DNA of 64,000 bases, from positions 56,779 through 120,778 of the forward strand of contig CAJNOP010000508.1 in NCBI GenBank assembly GCA_905250075.1. Direction: 5' to 3'. The stretch comes from Rotaria sp. Silwood1 (taxonomy: Eukaryota > Rotifera > Eurotatoria > Philodinida > Philodinidae). The position numbers and the translations under genes are program-made. Below the pieces are notes generated by a model, which searched no databases, was not told the DNA's origin, and saw only the letters and a list, made by a program, of their open reading frames with translations. This document shows, piece after piece, positions 1 through 16,300 of this stretch. The stretch's first letter is position 1. Every line of letters begins with the position of its first letter.

Positions 1-1339
1 ACATGGAACTGATTTTATATTTAATGTCATCAAAGATAGATATTCAATATTTTTCGGTTTTATTTGTTGTTGATCGAAATCAAATAAATTATTTTCATTT
101 GTTAATTCTTCTGGATTCATTACAGGAAGTTTCCAATTATTTGATTCATTTATATTTTGTTCTGTTTCAAATGTCGATTCCTCATCATATTGTGAATTTA
201 AATATTGATGAAAACGATTTCTTTGTTTATCATATTCTTCATCATAATTAAAATTTTCAGCCCATAAATTCATTTGTTGTTGTTCGAAATTAAATTTTCT
301 TTCTTGAAGCATTGATCTTGTATGAATTAAATAAATACAAAGATCAACATAATTTTCACATTTTATTCTAGATGGTATCCACGAAACAATAAGATTATCA
401 ATTGCTAAATGTTGACATGTTTCAATTAGTGATTGTGTAGATTGTTGTAAAAGAATATCTTCAATAGTTTTTAATTCATTAAGATATTCTGTAATTGTTT
501 GAATTATTAATTGAATTTTTTCAATATCATTTGTATAATTCATAAGAGATAAGTTTTCATTAAATTTTTGAATGAGTGCTTCATTTAATTGTGTATCAAT
601 TGGAACTCGAAGTAAAGGTTGTATGTCTGTAAATAAATATTGAAATCCACTAATAGATTCTGCATAGAGTTGTATTACATGATCTATATAACATAATTGA
701 AAATTTTTTATTTCATATTGTTCTAATTGTTGATGAATATTATTATCATTATCAGTCATTCTAACATATTCAAAGAGATAGATTGATGATAAATTATTCG
801 AATGATGTTTTAATGTTAAGGCTATTTGTCTTAGAAGATTATAAGCATAATAAAGTTTATCAAATAAAATATTTTTCAAATGATTCCATTCATTTTCAAG
901 TTGTTCATCATTTAGACGAATTAAATATTTTTCATCGAGTTCTAAACATTCGATATTTGTTGTTGTTTGTATTTTTTTTGTATGATATTGATATTTTTGA
1001 ATAATATGATGATAGTTAATACGACAAAATAGAAGATATGTTCGAATAATCTGCGATTGAATATAAACAAAATCAAATATTAATCGTGAATTTGATGTTA
1101 TGAAGTATTGTTCTTCATTGTTTATAAGACTTGCTTGAGATAGTTGTTCAATCCATAGACAATCTTTTTCATTTAAACTAATAACACCAGTTTTATCATT
1201 TGCAATTTGTAGAATTGAGACATTTTTTGATGTTAATTCTTTGATCAAATTTCTTAAAGCACCAACAGTATGGTTTTGATTATTGTTCAATTCATATTCC
1301 ATTAAGTCCAATAAACTATTATGAGACTCAACTAAGACG
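1..1339 (-). CDS. RNF213-like, exon 14 (C-terminal domain, runs off left edge)
   Basis: 446 codons open to position 1. It contains YAESISGFQYLFTDIQPLLR and, further on, SRIKCENYVDLCIYLIHTRS, a pattern I associate with the RNF213 C-terminal domain. The acceptor TTCTAG lies before 1339. The last codons in the window read KSVPC. The true stop lies outside, probably close, because the protein is already about 5,050 residues long. Confidence 0.82.
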
Positions 1340-4300
1340 CTAGAACAAAACGAAGAAATTTATTTTATATAACTTTTTGGCAGTCAGATTCATAATTGAT
1401 TCAAGACTAAAAGGTGCTTGGTTATGATTTTTTCTTTCTCCAATGATATATATATACGCCTTTAAATAGAGCAAATTGAGATCGATAGTTTGATATTCAA
1501 GTGCTATATGCAAGAATACGTGAAAGATGGACTAAGTTCTGCAATGTGCTTGAATATTAGACATGGATAAATTGATTTCGCGAGGCACATATCCTAGTGA
1601 TTACAAAATTTTGATGTCACTTTTTGACCATAACTAATTGGAAGTCAACAGATTAAGAAAACTAGAAAGATAGTTTGTGCTAATTAGTGCGCGACATGAC
1701 CAACTTTTGGTCACGGTCACTGTTCGTCTCTCTAGTTCCTAAGCATAACAATGTTACCAGAAAGAGATATTGCTAAGTTTCGATTTTTCATTAAAAGTGA
1801 TGATCGAAGACAGGGGGTAACTCGGCGAAGATCCTCCAATCCCTCCTCAGTACCGAACCCGTGAATGTTCTCGACTATTTTAGTATCCGTGAATTACGGA
1901 GGTCGTCTCGAGAACTAGTGCTACTGGCTCTTTGTTCCCGAGACATGACGAGAAAGATGAGATTGAAATAACTTTATTAGTTAGTATTTCTAATTTGTTC
2001 GAAAAAAGTTTCAATGTTATTAAAGCTTGTTTTTTATTTTGTTTTATGTCGATGCGACGAAAAGAGATCTGGGAGTTTTGACTTCTTTTTTTGAAATATC
2101 TACATGTTCTATAAATGAATTCACCTGATTATACGCATAATAATATCGCCTTCATCATGATTTTCATTCGTAACTAAATAATTTATTGGTGTATCGAATG
2201 AAATAATTGAAAAACGTTGAGTTTCATCACAAGCACCTGGTCGAATAAACCCATCAGAAAATTGATGATAAATATTGACAGCTTCAATTCCTTTTTCAAT
2301 AATTGTACGATGCATTTTATCTTCATTTTGATCTTGTTGATAATGAGAATGATTGTAATATTTTTGACCTCGATCATACAATTGTTTTAATGTTATTGTT
2401 AAAAATTCATTACGATCAATTAATTGTGTATAAGTTTGATGTAAAAGAATGTAAAATTGACTAAGATCATAGATTAATTTTGTTATTTTTAAAATTTCAA
2501 AAGAATTAAGAATTTGTCGTAAAATTTTTAAGGATATTTGTGAATTCGTTAAACGATGTAATTCAGTTTTAAAATGTTTAAATTGAATAATAAGAGGCAT
2601 TTGATCGATAAAATGTTGAAGATTCATTTGTATTTGTGATTGCAAATTTAATTGATTAATATGAGTTTTACGGTCAAATAGATTATTATGAATAAAATAA
2701 AATACATTCTCTTGATATTCTCGTTCAGCTTTGAGTTCATCATCTATATTTGTGTATATAGGTTTAATCCATGAATTTCGATTTAGTGTAAGAAATGCCA
2801 TTTGTTCAAAACAACGAGTTAAAAGAATACATGTATCATTTTGATTTGATTGAATAGATAAAAAATGAAATGTTGATAATAATCTAGCAGACACAAAACA
2901 ACAAACTTTAGCTCGTATACTATTACCAGCCATTCGATAAGCTGGAGTATTATCAGCAATAGCTGTTGGTGAAAGAATTGGCCTATGTAAATTTTCAACA
3001 GATGTATCAAATAACAATAGATGCCATGCCTAAGGATTAAATATTATATTAAAAAAAAAAAGAAATATCATACATTTTGAAAAACTTACCAATGCACCAA
3101 ATGTTGAAAAATACGCAACATAAACTGCTGGAATATTTAATACACTTTCATCTCCTCTATTCCTAAATTGTAATAACTCTCCATTTTGTGAAATGATACA
3201 ACCACAATCATAATGAACACCATTTGGTCGAATGACTTGTCGTGAAGTTGATCCAAATCCTAGTTATAGGCAAGGTTTAATGATAAGTTTTTTTTTTTTA
3301 AATATCTAATCAGTCGTAATAAGATTAACACAAATAAAACTTGTTTACTGATTTACAATGGGTTATTTTTGTTGTTCTGCCATTACTTTACTTAGTCTAT
3401 ATAAAATCCAATTCGTCTGAGTTGGTCTAGTTGAGATTATCATTTTAAATAGAATTTTTCAAATTTCGGGTTCAAAATGACATCAATCAATTCTGACATG
3501 AGCATATGAGCGTGACTAAAGAAATATGTGCTTAAATAAAACAAAAAGAAACAAATTTAGTCTGAAACTCTGTAGATGTTAATATTGTCAAGAATTGAAT
3601 AAATTAGATTGTTGTTGCTCTTCGATTTTTTGATTTGATCGAAATATCAATTTTTTAAAATCAAAACATAGAACTTGACATTCTTTACAAAATCGTGTAT
3701 GATACAAACTAAAAATTATTTTAGATATATGTATAAAAAAAACATGACAAGTGGAGCAATGTCAAACTCTACAATAACATGGACAGATAAAAATTAGTTT
3801 AGACAAAAAGCTAAATAATAACAAGACATGAAATCACGTGTGGCGAGACCCGGGGGATGGAGAGTCACCTCCATCACCCTCTGCTCTAGAAAATGTTGGC
3901 TGGGATTTTCTCTGGATTTGGGGAACTGATTAAACAACCTTCTCCGATGTTAGAGAACATTTTAAGGCCATTTTCTCTTATCTTTACTTACCAAACGTAT
4001 TTTGTAATATTGATGGTTGAAACATAAATGTCCAAAGAAACGATTGTTTTCCACCTAATAAAATCATTGCCATAAGATTAACAAGCATATGACGTAAAGA
4101 TAGTTCAAATTCATCTTTACAATCAAGTTTAAATAAATCATTAAGGGAATTTTTATCAACATTATTATTATTATTTTCTATTGGATATCCAATCATATAT
4201 TGGTGAGGTTTGATAAAAATACGAAATAATCGTAATTCTTCAGATGATAATGATAAATTATTCTCAATTATTTCTAATAATGTATCTATAGATGATAATT

Positions 4301-7300
4301 GATTATTACAGTAATATTCATAGTAAATAATTAATAATAACATAACATTAATTTCATTTAATTGTAATTGTATTGGATTTGAATTGATTTTTAATTGAAT
4401 CCAATCAAATAAAATTTTCCATGGATTTTTTTCAGTATGATTTTTAACACATGTGTCCATAATTTCTCTTAATTCCTGATAAGGTTGATGAAATTTAGGA
4501 AATATTGATAAATCATTTTTTGATGATAATGTAAATTCGATCTGATGACATAATTGTAAATATTTATTTTGCTTTGATGTTTGTTTTAATTCAAGTAAAT
4601 GATATAAATTTGTTGCCCATTGATTATTACAACGTTGAATTTGTTCAGATTTTAATAAATTTAAAAGATAATTCCATGATGTTTTCGATATTATTGTTGA
4701 TAGAAAAAGTTGAAGATAATCATTAAATTGTGTTGATTGTTGATCGAGTAATAAAAGTTCATCGATGAGTGTTGACATAATACGATTGATATCATTGAGT
4801 TCATCATTATTCAAGTTTAATTCACATAATAATAAAGCAATCATTGTTACTCGAAAATAATCTTTTAATTGTTTGAAAAGACTTTCTACCAAAGGTATTA
4901 AATGTTGATTTGTAACTTTTGGCAATTTTAATAACATTCCTTTATTAATAAGTTTTCCAGAAATTTTCTCCTGAATCATTTGACGTCTAAGATGAAAGAA
5001 ATATAAATCAAGTAATATTGGTCGTGTTTGTAAATCGTGATTGTCTGATAATATTAATGGATGATATGGTATTTTATAATTTTCAAGTAGATTGATATTC
5101 GATATGCATTCAATTAAATCCGAAATTATATTTAAACGGTCCCAAAAATCAAAAGTTTGTATATTTCGTTGTTTTAATTGTAGAAATATATTAATCAATT
5201 CATCGAAAAGAAACTGTTTCATTGGTAGAGATAATTGATGCGCTGAATTATCTAGGTATTTGAAGAGAACATGAATATCTTGTTGTGATGGTCGTGTTAT
5301 TGATTTTAATATTGTTATTATCCATTGTTGAAGATCAATAAACAATGTTGAATTATTAATGTTTTTCTTTCTCAAATATTGACAAATAACATCGGTCATA
5401 TTCGATAATAATTTTAAACAAGTTGATGATCGATTAAAATTCGTGTCTTTAAGTAACATCAATATTAATTCTTGTGGTTCAGTTATTGTATCATTTAAAA
5501 ATATTAAATAGGCTAAATTCATAAATTCAATTTGACTTTTAATACTATTTAATTGTATACCACGTAAAATTTTTTCTGATGGATAATATTTCGAAATAAA
5601 TGTATATGCATATATCCATGTTTCATAATTTTCATTATTTGAACATAATTTATTAAGAGTTTTCCATAAATAATCAAATATTAAATAAAAAAATTTTTCA
5701 CGTATTTTAGAACGTGTTGTATTTTCTTCATTGAATAAATAATTGTAAGATGATGATTGTGTAGAATCCATACGATTAAGAATACGAATTGCTGAATATA
5801 TTGATATAAGATCATTTTGTTCATATTCAAATGATGTATAAACATGTGCAAGACGCCATACATATTTATTAGTACAATCCTCAAATAATTGGCAATCATT
5901 ATTATCGATATGTAATAACCAACGTGACACAAATTCAACTGCTTGTTGACATTGAACAAGATCATTGTTAAAATTATTGTCGACAATAGTACAAATTGTT
6001 CCAACAAGATCGGTTGAATAAGAATAAACAATACGTTCACAAATCATATCAGTTAATACTTGATCATGTAGAATAGAATCGATTAATTTATGTCGATATT
6101 CTTCAAATGTATATGGAGTCATTTCAGAATTATTTTCATTATGATCATTTGCAGTAGTTATTGATGGAATAGTATAATAATCATTACGTAAGCGATCTTC
6201 TTTTTCTGAAAAACAAAAAAAGAAGCATGTAAATGACACACATTATCTATCTGTAAGATATTTCTCAAGAAATCCCCCTCTCTGGATTCAAAATTTTCAT
6301 TGTTGGCTTTTACTACTCAACGTATGTTGCCGAGTGTCCTCTATCTATTGGTGACGTTTTGAGGATTCGAATATAGCAGTAAAATAGAAAAAAAACATCA
6401 AAAAGGTAAATCAATTACCGTAGGAGCTTCTCCGGCATCGTGCATCCGATAGAGCTGAGACTTTTTTCTGATAATAGTAGAAAGTGTTTAGGGTGCCTAC
6501 TTTTTCTTGTTTTGCTGTGTCATGTAGCGCTGGTTGTTGCCAAGGTTTACGAAGAAAATCTCTACTCAAAAAAAAACATGTATTTTTGAAGGTAGTCTCA
6601 GTATTTTGGTGTTTGTATTCGAAAAGAAAGGAAAAAAAAGAAATCAAAAACCGTAGGCACCACAAATCGTGTCTGGTACTGTAAAAAAACGTTCAAATCT
6701 ATAGAATTTATTGCAGCTGAGAGTGGGGAAGGGGTGATAACAGGGATCATTTTTTTGCTCCTGCGACCATATCTCTTACAGGACAGTATTTAAGAATATT
6801 GAATCTATGACAACTTTTGCTTGACTCACTGAGATCTATCAGTACTGAAAGTTTCAAAATTTTCTGATATACCAATCGTATTCAAAATGTAATCTTACCG
6901 TGTTTCTTTTTCTATTTTTTTTTGACAAAATTAGTAAAACAAAATATTTAAGAAAAGAGAACCGAAACATCTACTAAATTTTACTATTAGCTAGTTGAAT
7001 GGAAGGAACTACAAGCATATTGAATGGAAATGCGACATACAAACAATTGTATATGATGCTGTATTTTTGTGAAAGAGACTATAGTCCATTGTTGCACTGC
7101 ACTTTGTCGTAAACGACTCTATACAGTGTAATTATTACGGTGGAAAATAAGGATCGTCAAAAAGATTATCCAAGGTCGATTTTTGTTTATGTATTTATCC
7201 CGTACGTTCCACACATATTTTGTTCGAAAGCACATTAAAAATCTATTCATAAGAAGGCTCAATGCAGTTCTAACTATTTAGACAACAATGCTGATTTATG

Positions 7301-10300
7301 CACGCTGCATTCATACAACATTAGACTTTTATAAAAGAGAATAGTTGATCATCAATGTATCGTTCAATAGATTGTCCTAACTTCATATGAGATATTTCAG
7401 AGAAGACGAATAGTTATATAAACAACAAAATTCTAACCTTGATGATCTTTTAATTTAAGAATAATTGTTAATTTAATTTCGTCTGCATGTCTTTTAATGC
7501 GTTGATGAAATAGATAATACAATGGTGTTTGTGGTATATAAGAATAATGAGTACTAAGTTGAAATATTCCTTGTGTATTTGATGATAAAGAAAATAAATT
7601 TTTATCATCATTGCTTGAAAATGATTGATAATCAATTAGATTTAATAATGAACCATAAATTTTATGATCTGTTGATAATTTTGGTAATGTTTCTAATCCA
7701 TAATCATTAACAATGAATTTAAAAATATTTGAAACGAAATTTGTAAATGAATTTTTTGTTTGTAATTGAATTGAATTCATAAGACTATCAAAACGTTTAC
7801 CACATAGAATATCTTTTGAAATTTGATAAATTAAATTGTAAATTTTTTTCGAAGAATTTTCTTTTCGTAATAAATATTTATGATAAATATTAATAATATG
7901 TTTTTGTAATTGTGTTGATTGTTGAAGAATATATTTAAAACATTTAACACGACGAATTATATTTGTTGAACGTTGATAAAATTCATAAGCTATTTTATTT
8001 GTAAACATATTTTCAGATAATTCAGGAAGAAGAAATTGAATTCGAGAGCAAAAATCCCATAAAGAATCTTCAAAGAGAATGTTTAAATCACATAGAATAT
8101 TATCAAAATTTTCTAATTGTTGATCATTATGAGACGATGATAAAATTTGTAACATTTTTTGAAGATGAAATGCACTACTAGGCATACATGTATCAAAGAA
8201 ATAAAATTCCCAATCATATAAAAATATTGATGAAAAACATGATTGATGATATAAATCTTGTGCTAATGAATGAACAAGCATAAGAAAATATTTCGGCTCT
8301 GTACAATGATTAGTATTATAACAAGAGTCAGTTGTATCAATCAATTGTCGAACATAAGGAATATGTAAACGTTGTTGTTCATATCGACCATCAATAACAA
8401 TCATTAAAACATTTTTAGTACGATTATTTATATAAGTATCAAATTTGTCTTGTAATTCGATTGAATTTTCTATTGTGTTCTAAACAAAACATACATCGAT
8501 GATAGGATAATTGTTTACAATAATAACAAAAAAACATCGAATAACTAATCGAAGTGAACGTACATTTGGTTAAGATTTCTAATAGAATTTTATCAACAGA
8601 TTCAAGCAACTCATTTTAACTTTCTGATTAAAGAACGATCGACATATATCCCCAAATAAGCCTTATATGCTTTTAATAATTCAATCTGCATATTCGAAGA
8701 ATTTTATTATCCAAAGTCTACGTCAGATGAATCCATATTCTAATAGAAAACTATACATGCAGAACTACATTTGATTCAGTAAACATACAAATGTAAAGAA
8801 AGAAAAACTGTACGGTTCAATGAAGATTATTAGAAAAGATAAAATGATTTTTTTGTTATTTTGAACAATTAAGGTTATAATTTTGACTACTTACTAAATT
8901 TATAATTTCTATTTGTTTATTATAGTTTGAAATTTCATCATTATCATTATTAGTAGTAAATAATTCATTTTTTAATTGTTGACTAAGATCAAGTACATAG
9001 GATGATGTTCGTGTAAATATAATTACTTTTGTTGTTCTATGAATAGTATTGAAACTTAGTTGATTTTCTGTATTTTCTAATGATAATAAATCATTATTGT
9101 CGACATTAAGTAATGATTTTGAAATTAATTGTTGAATAAAATTTCTCAAATTAAAATGTTCTTGTTGTTGAAAATATAAATTACATAAGCATTTTTGAAA
9201 TTTTTCTTCAAATGCTGGTAATTTTAATATAATTGATTCAGGTGAAACAAGTTGAATTAATTTTGATAGAATTATTCGAAAAAAACATTGTTGAATATCT
9301 GTAGGATTTTGTTCAATAAATGATTTTAATTTAATAGTTAATTGTGTATAATATTGATTTAGATTTAATAAAGAATATTCTTCATTTTCATTTATTTTAA
9401 TTAATGATAGAAGACATGAATAAAGAGTATTATCATTCATACCATAAAAATATTGTCGTCCAAAATGTTGAATAAATGATAGAATTTTTTCTTCAATATT
9501 ATTTAGAATAATCTGTTCATGACGAGAAAGTTTTTGTAATCGAATACGATAGAAATCATTAATAGATAATAAATATTTTTGAAAACGACTTAGAAATGGT
9601 GCTGGAATATCTTTAAATTCATTTCGTTTAACATGAACAATACATTGAAAATCTTCATGAATAGCAACATCAATTGTTTTTGGACCAATAGCAACTTTCG
9701 AAAAAATTTTTCTCATATCACCTGTAGCCATAATTGAAAAATTTTGATTAAATATATCATAGAGTGAACCATGTATTCGATTTGTATTGATCATTAAAAT
9801 TGTTTTTCCAGTTTCCATACATAATTTAATTGTTGATAATATTTCAACATTTCGTAATTCATTATTAATATCATCAGAAAAATCTGACATTCGAAAAATT
9901 GATATTCGTTTAGGATCGAAATCTAGAATACCTGTTTGAAATAAAAGATTAATAGCACTTTCGTCTTCTGATTCATCAATAATTAATTTATAACGACCAT
10001 AAAGACGTCGACGTTTTGAATCAAGTTTTAATGAATCTTGAAGAATAGTTGGAATATCACGATAAAATTTTTCTTGTCGTCTTTCATTTGATAAAGAAAA
10101 ATTTGGAGAATATTCTTCAATAGATTTTAAAAATATTTCAATTAATTCTTGAAATTCTTTTTGTTTTATTCCATTAAAATTATCTTCAAGAGCACGTAAT
10201 AAACTTATTGGTTTTATAGTATTAATACTTGTTTCTTCATCATCTGTTGTTGTTGTTGGTAATTCAAAACGTAATTCTCGTAACATATAAAGAAAATCTC

Positions 10301-13300
10301 GATCATGAAAAATTTTAGGAATATTTGTATTAGAAAGTACTCGATGATAACCTTGACAAATACCATATATAATTTTATCAAGATGTTTGTTAATATTTTT
10401 ATGTTCGTATTCAGTTTGTAAACCAAGACAACCATATGCTAATATTTTTTGTTCATCTTTTGATGGTAATGATCGATAAATACAAATCATTCGATTAGCA
10501 TTAGCAGCATCAAATGATTTATTAGCTATAGCAACAAAAGCTACTTTACATTCGTCCAAATAAGGATGTAAGACTTTTAATACCATCTTTTTCTCATCAG
10601 GTAATGAAGCTTCATCCAAGAACACAACCTAAAAAAAAGACATATTTGATAATAGTCTCATATTTCGTTATCAATGAATTATCATGAACAAAAGAAAAAC
10701 AATGCTTACACATCGCGTATCAATTCGATTTTGTTGATATTGTTGTTCACGTTTAATAGCTCGTTCAAATACATATGCTATATCTTCTGATCGACTATAT
10801 TTTGATCCAAGACAAAAAAATGGATCAATAGCTGGTAAACATTTACAAAAGGTTTTTTTTGATAATTGAGAACCTTGTAGATTTTGTAAAACAATTTGAA
10901 ATGAAAGTGTTTTTGATTGACCTAAAATAAGTAAAATCATATGAATTTAATTTAAAAAATATTAAAAATAAATAAATACCTGGTGCACCAATTATACATA
11001 ATGGTGTTCGTGTAACAATACTAACAACAATGGAAAAGATATGTTCACGAATCTAATCAAATAAAGAAAAAACAAATGTTCTAAAAAAAATAAATAATCA
11101 TAATCTTACAGCTTGATTAACAGCTACTCCATGTGGTATAACAAAATTATCAGTATTAACAAATCTTTCAAGTTCATTTTGAATAATTTGAGCAAAATCT
11201 GGTATTTTTTCTGAAAGAATTTCAGCAAGTTTTTCACGTGTTGGTGTATTATAATCATTTCGTTGTGCATTATCTTCTTTTGTTGGAAGTCGAAAATAAT
11301 AAATCAATGCTAATGATAAAGCAATACATCGTATGGGATTTGGTTCATTATAATCTTCATTATAGTTCATCGCCCAAAAGAAATCAATAAGATTAAAACA
11401 TCTTTGAATTTCTCTTTGTGAAACAGAATTTCGTCCTAAATCAAAATCAAAATATCACCTATCGAATATAGATTTAAAGCAAATATTTTCTTCATTAACA
11501 TGTAACCTAAACGATGATCGATTAAGAAGTAGAACATGAAAATCAATTTCAAGTATTTAATAGAATTTTCTGCTTGAAAACTAATTATTTTCTCTGATAC
11601 AATCATACTCAAGTTGATATTTCTATTTTGTCATGCACATACTTATTGATTTTGTTTTTGAAAACGATCTCATTTTCATTTCATATAAAGATTATAAACC
11701 TATATATATTATGTTCAGTTTCTGTATATTTGTCTGTGCCAAGTTAAAGGTCGAATAAGGCTATCAAGGAATAAGCTTATAAAGGATAAAACCATAAGGA
11801 AGAAAGGCAATGAGAAGATATGGCTATAAGAGGTAACACTATAAAGAAATGAGACTATAAAAGAGTAACAGGGTAAAGAAGTATGGAAATAAGGGATTAT
11901 GTACATAATATGTAGTATCTATAAGTCTGTTATCTAGGGAAATTTTAAAGGTTTGAGTTGTTACATTAAAGAAAACAAGCAGTATGCATGAGCTCTCATT
12001 ATTTTTACTATATTGAATAGTTTTAATTAAAAAAGATAAAAATACCGAGATGTATTTCACAAAATTGTTGTGCTTTAAGAATAGATTGAGTAAGTATATC
12101 TTGTACATATTGTACTAATGGCATTTGTATTTGACGATTTCTTATTGAATTAACAGTAAATTTTGATATTTTTTGTTTGATATAATCAGCTAATGTATTC
12201 GAATCTAATATTCCATAAGAAACTTTAAGATTATTTAAAGATTGTGGTAATTCATGTACAATATAATCACGACGATGAACTTGAAAATCATTAGTAACAT
12301 TTATTAATGGATTAATAGCTGCAGTAAAGAATATATTTTTTGGTAAATTAATACCATGTAGTGTTCCATCCATAAACATTTCTTTAAATAACCCAAGACA
12401 AGAACATGTATTAACTTCATCAAAAAAGACGACAAATTCAATATGAGGTATTTGTTTAGCTAATTGAGAAATAGGATACATAAAATGTTCGATTTGTTTT
12501 TCAGTTATATCAGGATGTAAAAGAAGACGATAAAATAATGGTTTAATATGAGTGTGAACTATGAATTCATTGAAAATTTCAATAGATCCTTCAACTATTG
12601 ATAAATGTGCTTTATTTAATAGATTTAATAATTGAATACTAGCTTTAATTAATGGAAAATCTCTTAAATATGATGTTATAAATTCGTGTAATTCATCAAA
12701 AAGTTTTTTAACAATATTATCAACATTTTCATGTGTGATAGTAATTATTGTTTTCCATATACGTCGTAAAATTTCAGGATTATATTCAAATTTTTGTAAG
12801 GATTGCTTTATTTGTAATAAGAGTGCATGATTTATATGTTGATTTTCTTCTTCATTGTCATTTGTATCGTCGGAACCATGTAATTTTGATTCTATTCGAC
12901 GAAGAAATCGATTTAATAAATTAGGTTCCGTTTCTAGGATATTATTAATAATATGTGTTAATAACCATGAACTTGTACGTTCAAGAATTTTTGGTGCAAT
13001 ATTATTGTTACTTTGACTATAAATTATATTAGCATTAATTAATAAAGAATAAAATTTAAGAAGAAAAGTTTTTCCAACACCTGTTTCACCTTCAATAATA
13101 AGAGGTAATTTAGTTAATTTTCTTTCATGTATATGAAAAAGTTTATAAGTAAAATTTTCTGTTAGAATAAATTTTATTTCATTCATTATTATTTCAAATC
13201 TATCATAAGGTATATCGATTAACCATGATAAACATTCAATAAAATAATTTTTATTTCTATATTCTATTGTTTTTAATGGATCACGATTATGAAAAAGAGA

Positions 13301-16300
13301 TTTTAATGTTAATGGAACTTCATTCCAATTATTATGTAATAAATGTAATGAAAATTCTGGATCATAAACAAGATAAATACGTGGATAATGATTTGAAGAA
13401 AAATCTATTTGAGTTAAATTTTTTGCTTCAGTTATCATTTGTTCCATAGTTATTGAACCAAGATTTTGAATAGTCATATTATAACAATAATAAGATCCAG
13501 TAAAAAATCGTATACGACGATATAAAAATTTTATAAATGAAAGTTCAAAAATTTTATTTCTTGGTAATTCTGATGCATAGTTTTCAATACAATTATAAAT
13601 ATATTGACGACATTCATTATGATCTGTTAATGAATCAAAATGTAAGAATTCATTATCATCTTCATCATCAGAATTTTCTGTTAAAACATCATCAATAGTT
13701 TGATTATCATAAGCTTTAAGAAATCTTGCAACAAGTTCTTCTTCTTCACCAATCAATAATTGATAATTCGTATCGGTAATTTCTTGGAAAGTATTTGATG
13801 ATATAATTGAAAATATTGGTAATATTTGATGAAAATTTTCTTTAATCGTTTGACTATATTTATTTGTATAAGGAACTTCAATAAAAAACTTCCATGGTTT
13901 TTCTATCGATGATGAAAATGTAAGACCACTACTTAGATCATTTAATGAACCACATATAAATAAAGAAAAGAATGCACGATTTAATTGTTGAAATAGAGCA
14001 TGAATTGAAATATTAAAATAGATTGATAATTGATTATTTGATATTTTTGATTCCAATGATAAAAATGTACTAATCAATGATGATAAATTTAATTTATCAT
14101 TGATACTTACACATGATGTATTATGATCTGTATATTTTGTTTTGATAAAATGAGTTTTTCCTATTAAAAAGAAAAAAATTTAAAAGGAAAGAAAATAATC
14201 AAAAATAGAATTTTATACCAATTCCAGTAGTACCATATATGATTTGAATTTGTGGTAATGGAAAATTATTTCTTCTTAATAATGTTTTAAATTTTGAATA
14301 AGTTTGAAATGGATTTCGATCTTGTGGCTTTATATAGTATGGTTGTAAATATTTTCTAGATGATATTAATTCTCTTGAAAAATAATAAATTGGTCCATGT
14401 GGTTGAGATTGTTTTGCTAATGAATCTTGTTCATTGAATAATAATTGACGAAGTCGATGAGACATTTTATCAATATCCATGATGGCAAATGTTAAATATC
14501 GAAAAGTTCGTACACGTGAAAAAAATAATCGAATATCATCATCTGTCGAAATAGAACACCATAATATTTGATAATCAGCTGGTAATCGATCATTAAAAAT
14601 ATTTAAAAGTATACAGCATGTATCCATATCAAAATCATTGTCAATTTTGATTTTATCTTGAGTTCGTTCTGATGAATTAAGTGTAATGAGAAATTGTTGA
14701 TTCTCATTGATTGTTGTATTTTTTGTTAATAATTCTTTTCCATTGTTGAATAAATCTTTTAAAAAAGAACATAAATATTGTAGACTAATATCTGTTGATG
14801 AACCATATTCTATTTTATATTTATTATATAAATCAATGATATGATCTCTAGATAAATTACAATCTTTGATTCTCAATGATTGTAAATAATGAATTAAACA
14901 TAGAATAATTAAATTACATTGTTCTTCTTTTTGATTATTGAAATCTTTGAATGAAAATAATTTCTCTAAAAATTTTTGTTGAATTTGATTTTGTGTTGTT
15001 GTCAATAAAATGATCATGATCATAACTTGACGATTTGAAAATAATATTAATAAACGACTTTCATATCGATAATTTTCTAAATCTCTTATCCATCTATTAT
15101 AATGAGCGTCTAAATCAAGATAAATTGATTCAAAATCAATTGTTCGATCTTTAATTGCTTGTTCAAGTTCTTGTTCGCTGTTATTTTGATTATTTTTCAA
15201 ATCAGATAATATTTTGTTAAGTCTGCCTAAAAATAAATTATATATAAGAAGAATTTACTAAATTCATTGTCTATCTAAAATTTTTACCCGATTGATCATA
15301 GATTTTATATCTGTATTCTTTTAATTGGTAATTTGGATGACCTACTTTTTCAAGTTTCACAAGAATTGAATAAATTTTTTCTATAGTATACAATAGTTTT
15401 AATTGTTCATTTAATAATATCTTTTTGTCCATCTTATTTTTTTGTATATCAGCATTACAAAATGTTAATTGACGTTTATGATCATCAATATCAGTCATAG
15501 ATAATGTAAGTTTTATTTTCTCTCGTTGTTGTATTTCTTCATCATCTTCATCACAACTAGATTCATTTGATCTATTGATTTGTGTTGATATTTTACCAAT
15601 TGAATATTCAATTTCGAAATACGATTGCTCATTTATTAAATGTCTTAAATGAATATTAACAATACCAGTCTTGTATAAATGTTCCATTGTGATAAGAGCA
15701 TGATCTAATATTGTTGTTTCTTCTGCTGATAGCCACATATTTATAATTTGTATATTATCATTGACAGCTATAAGAGAAAGGCATAAACTGAAAAGTTGTT
15801 TACTTCTTTAGAAAGCATTGGACTTTTAAAAGTATGGAAATATTCTGTCTTACCTTTAATATGTTCCAATGAACTTTCATCAAGATTTGGTAATTTTGCA
15901 AGATTTTCTACAAATTCTTCTAATTTTTCTACTTGACGAAGAAATGGTTCACATAAAGCATAACTAATAATCCATGAATTAAGAATCATATTATTGCGTT
16001 CTTGTAATTGAAATTGTGCGGTTAGGTTATCTCGTAATTCTTGAAATCGACGTAATCCATGAGTAGAATATAAATCAAATTTTCTCATTATTTGTACAAT
16101 GTTTGAACATTCGACCATTGTTTTAATTAATTGTAAATGATGATTTGTTAATTTTTGAAAACATTCATAAAGATCTTTGTAAGTTTCTGAAATTTGTTTA
16201 AGAGAGCAATTTTCATTAATGATCATTTCTTGTAGATGATCAATGGATTCATTATTTTCATCACTATTCGTAATAATATTAAATTTTTGTACACAATCAA

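Noticed and set aside
6411..6665. 84-codon minus-strand frame in the largest RNF213-like intron, checked as a possible RING exon
   Set aside because: Its cysteines are not in C-x2-C pairs, and no acceptor/donor pair would join it in frame convincingly.
11715..12108. Hydrophobic minus-strand frames in the intron between RNF213-like exons 5 and 6
   Set aside because: They overlap intron and dispersed repeat; the spliced frame skips them cleanly.
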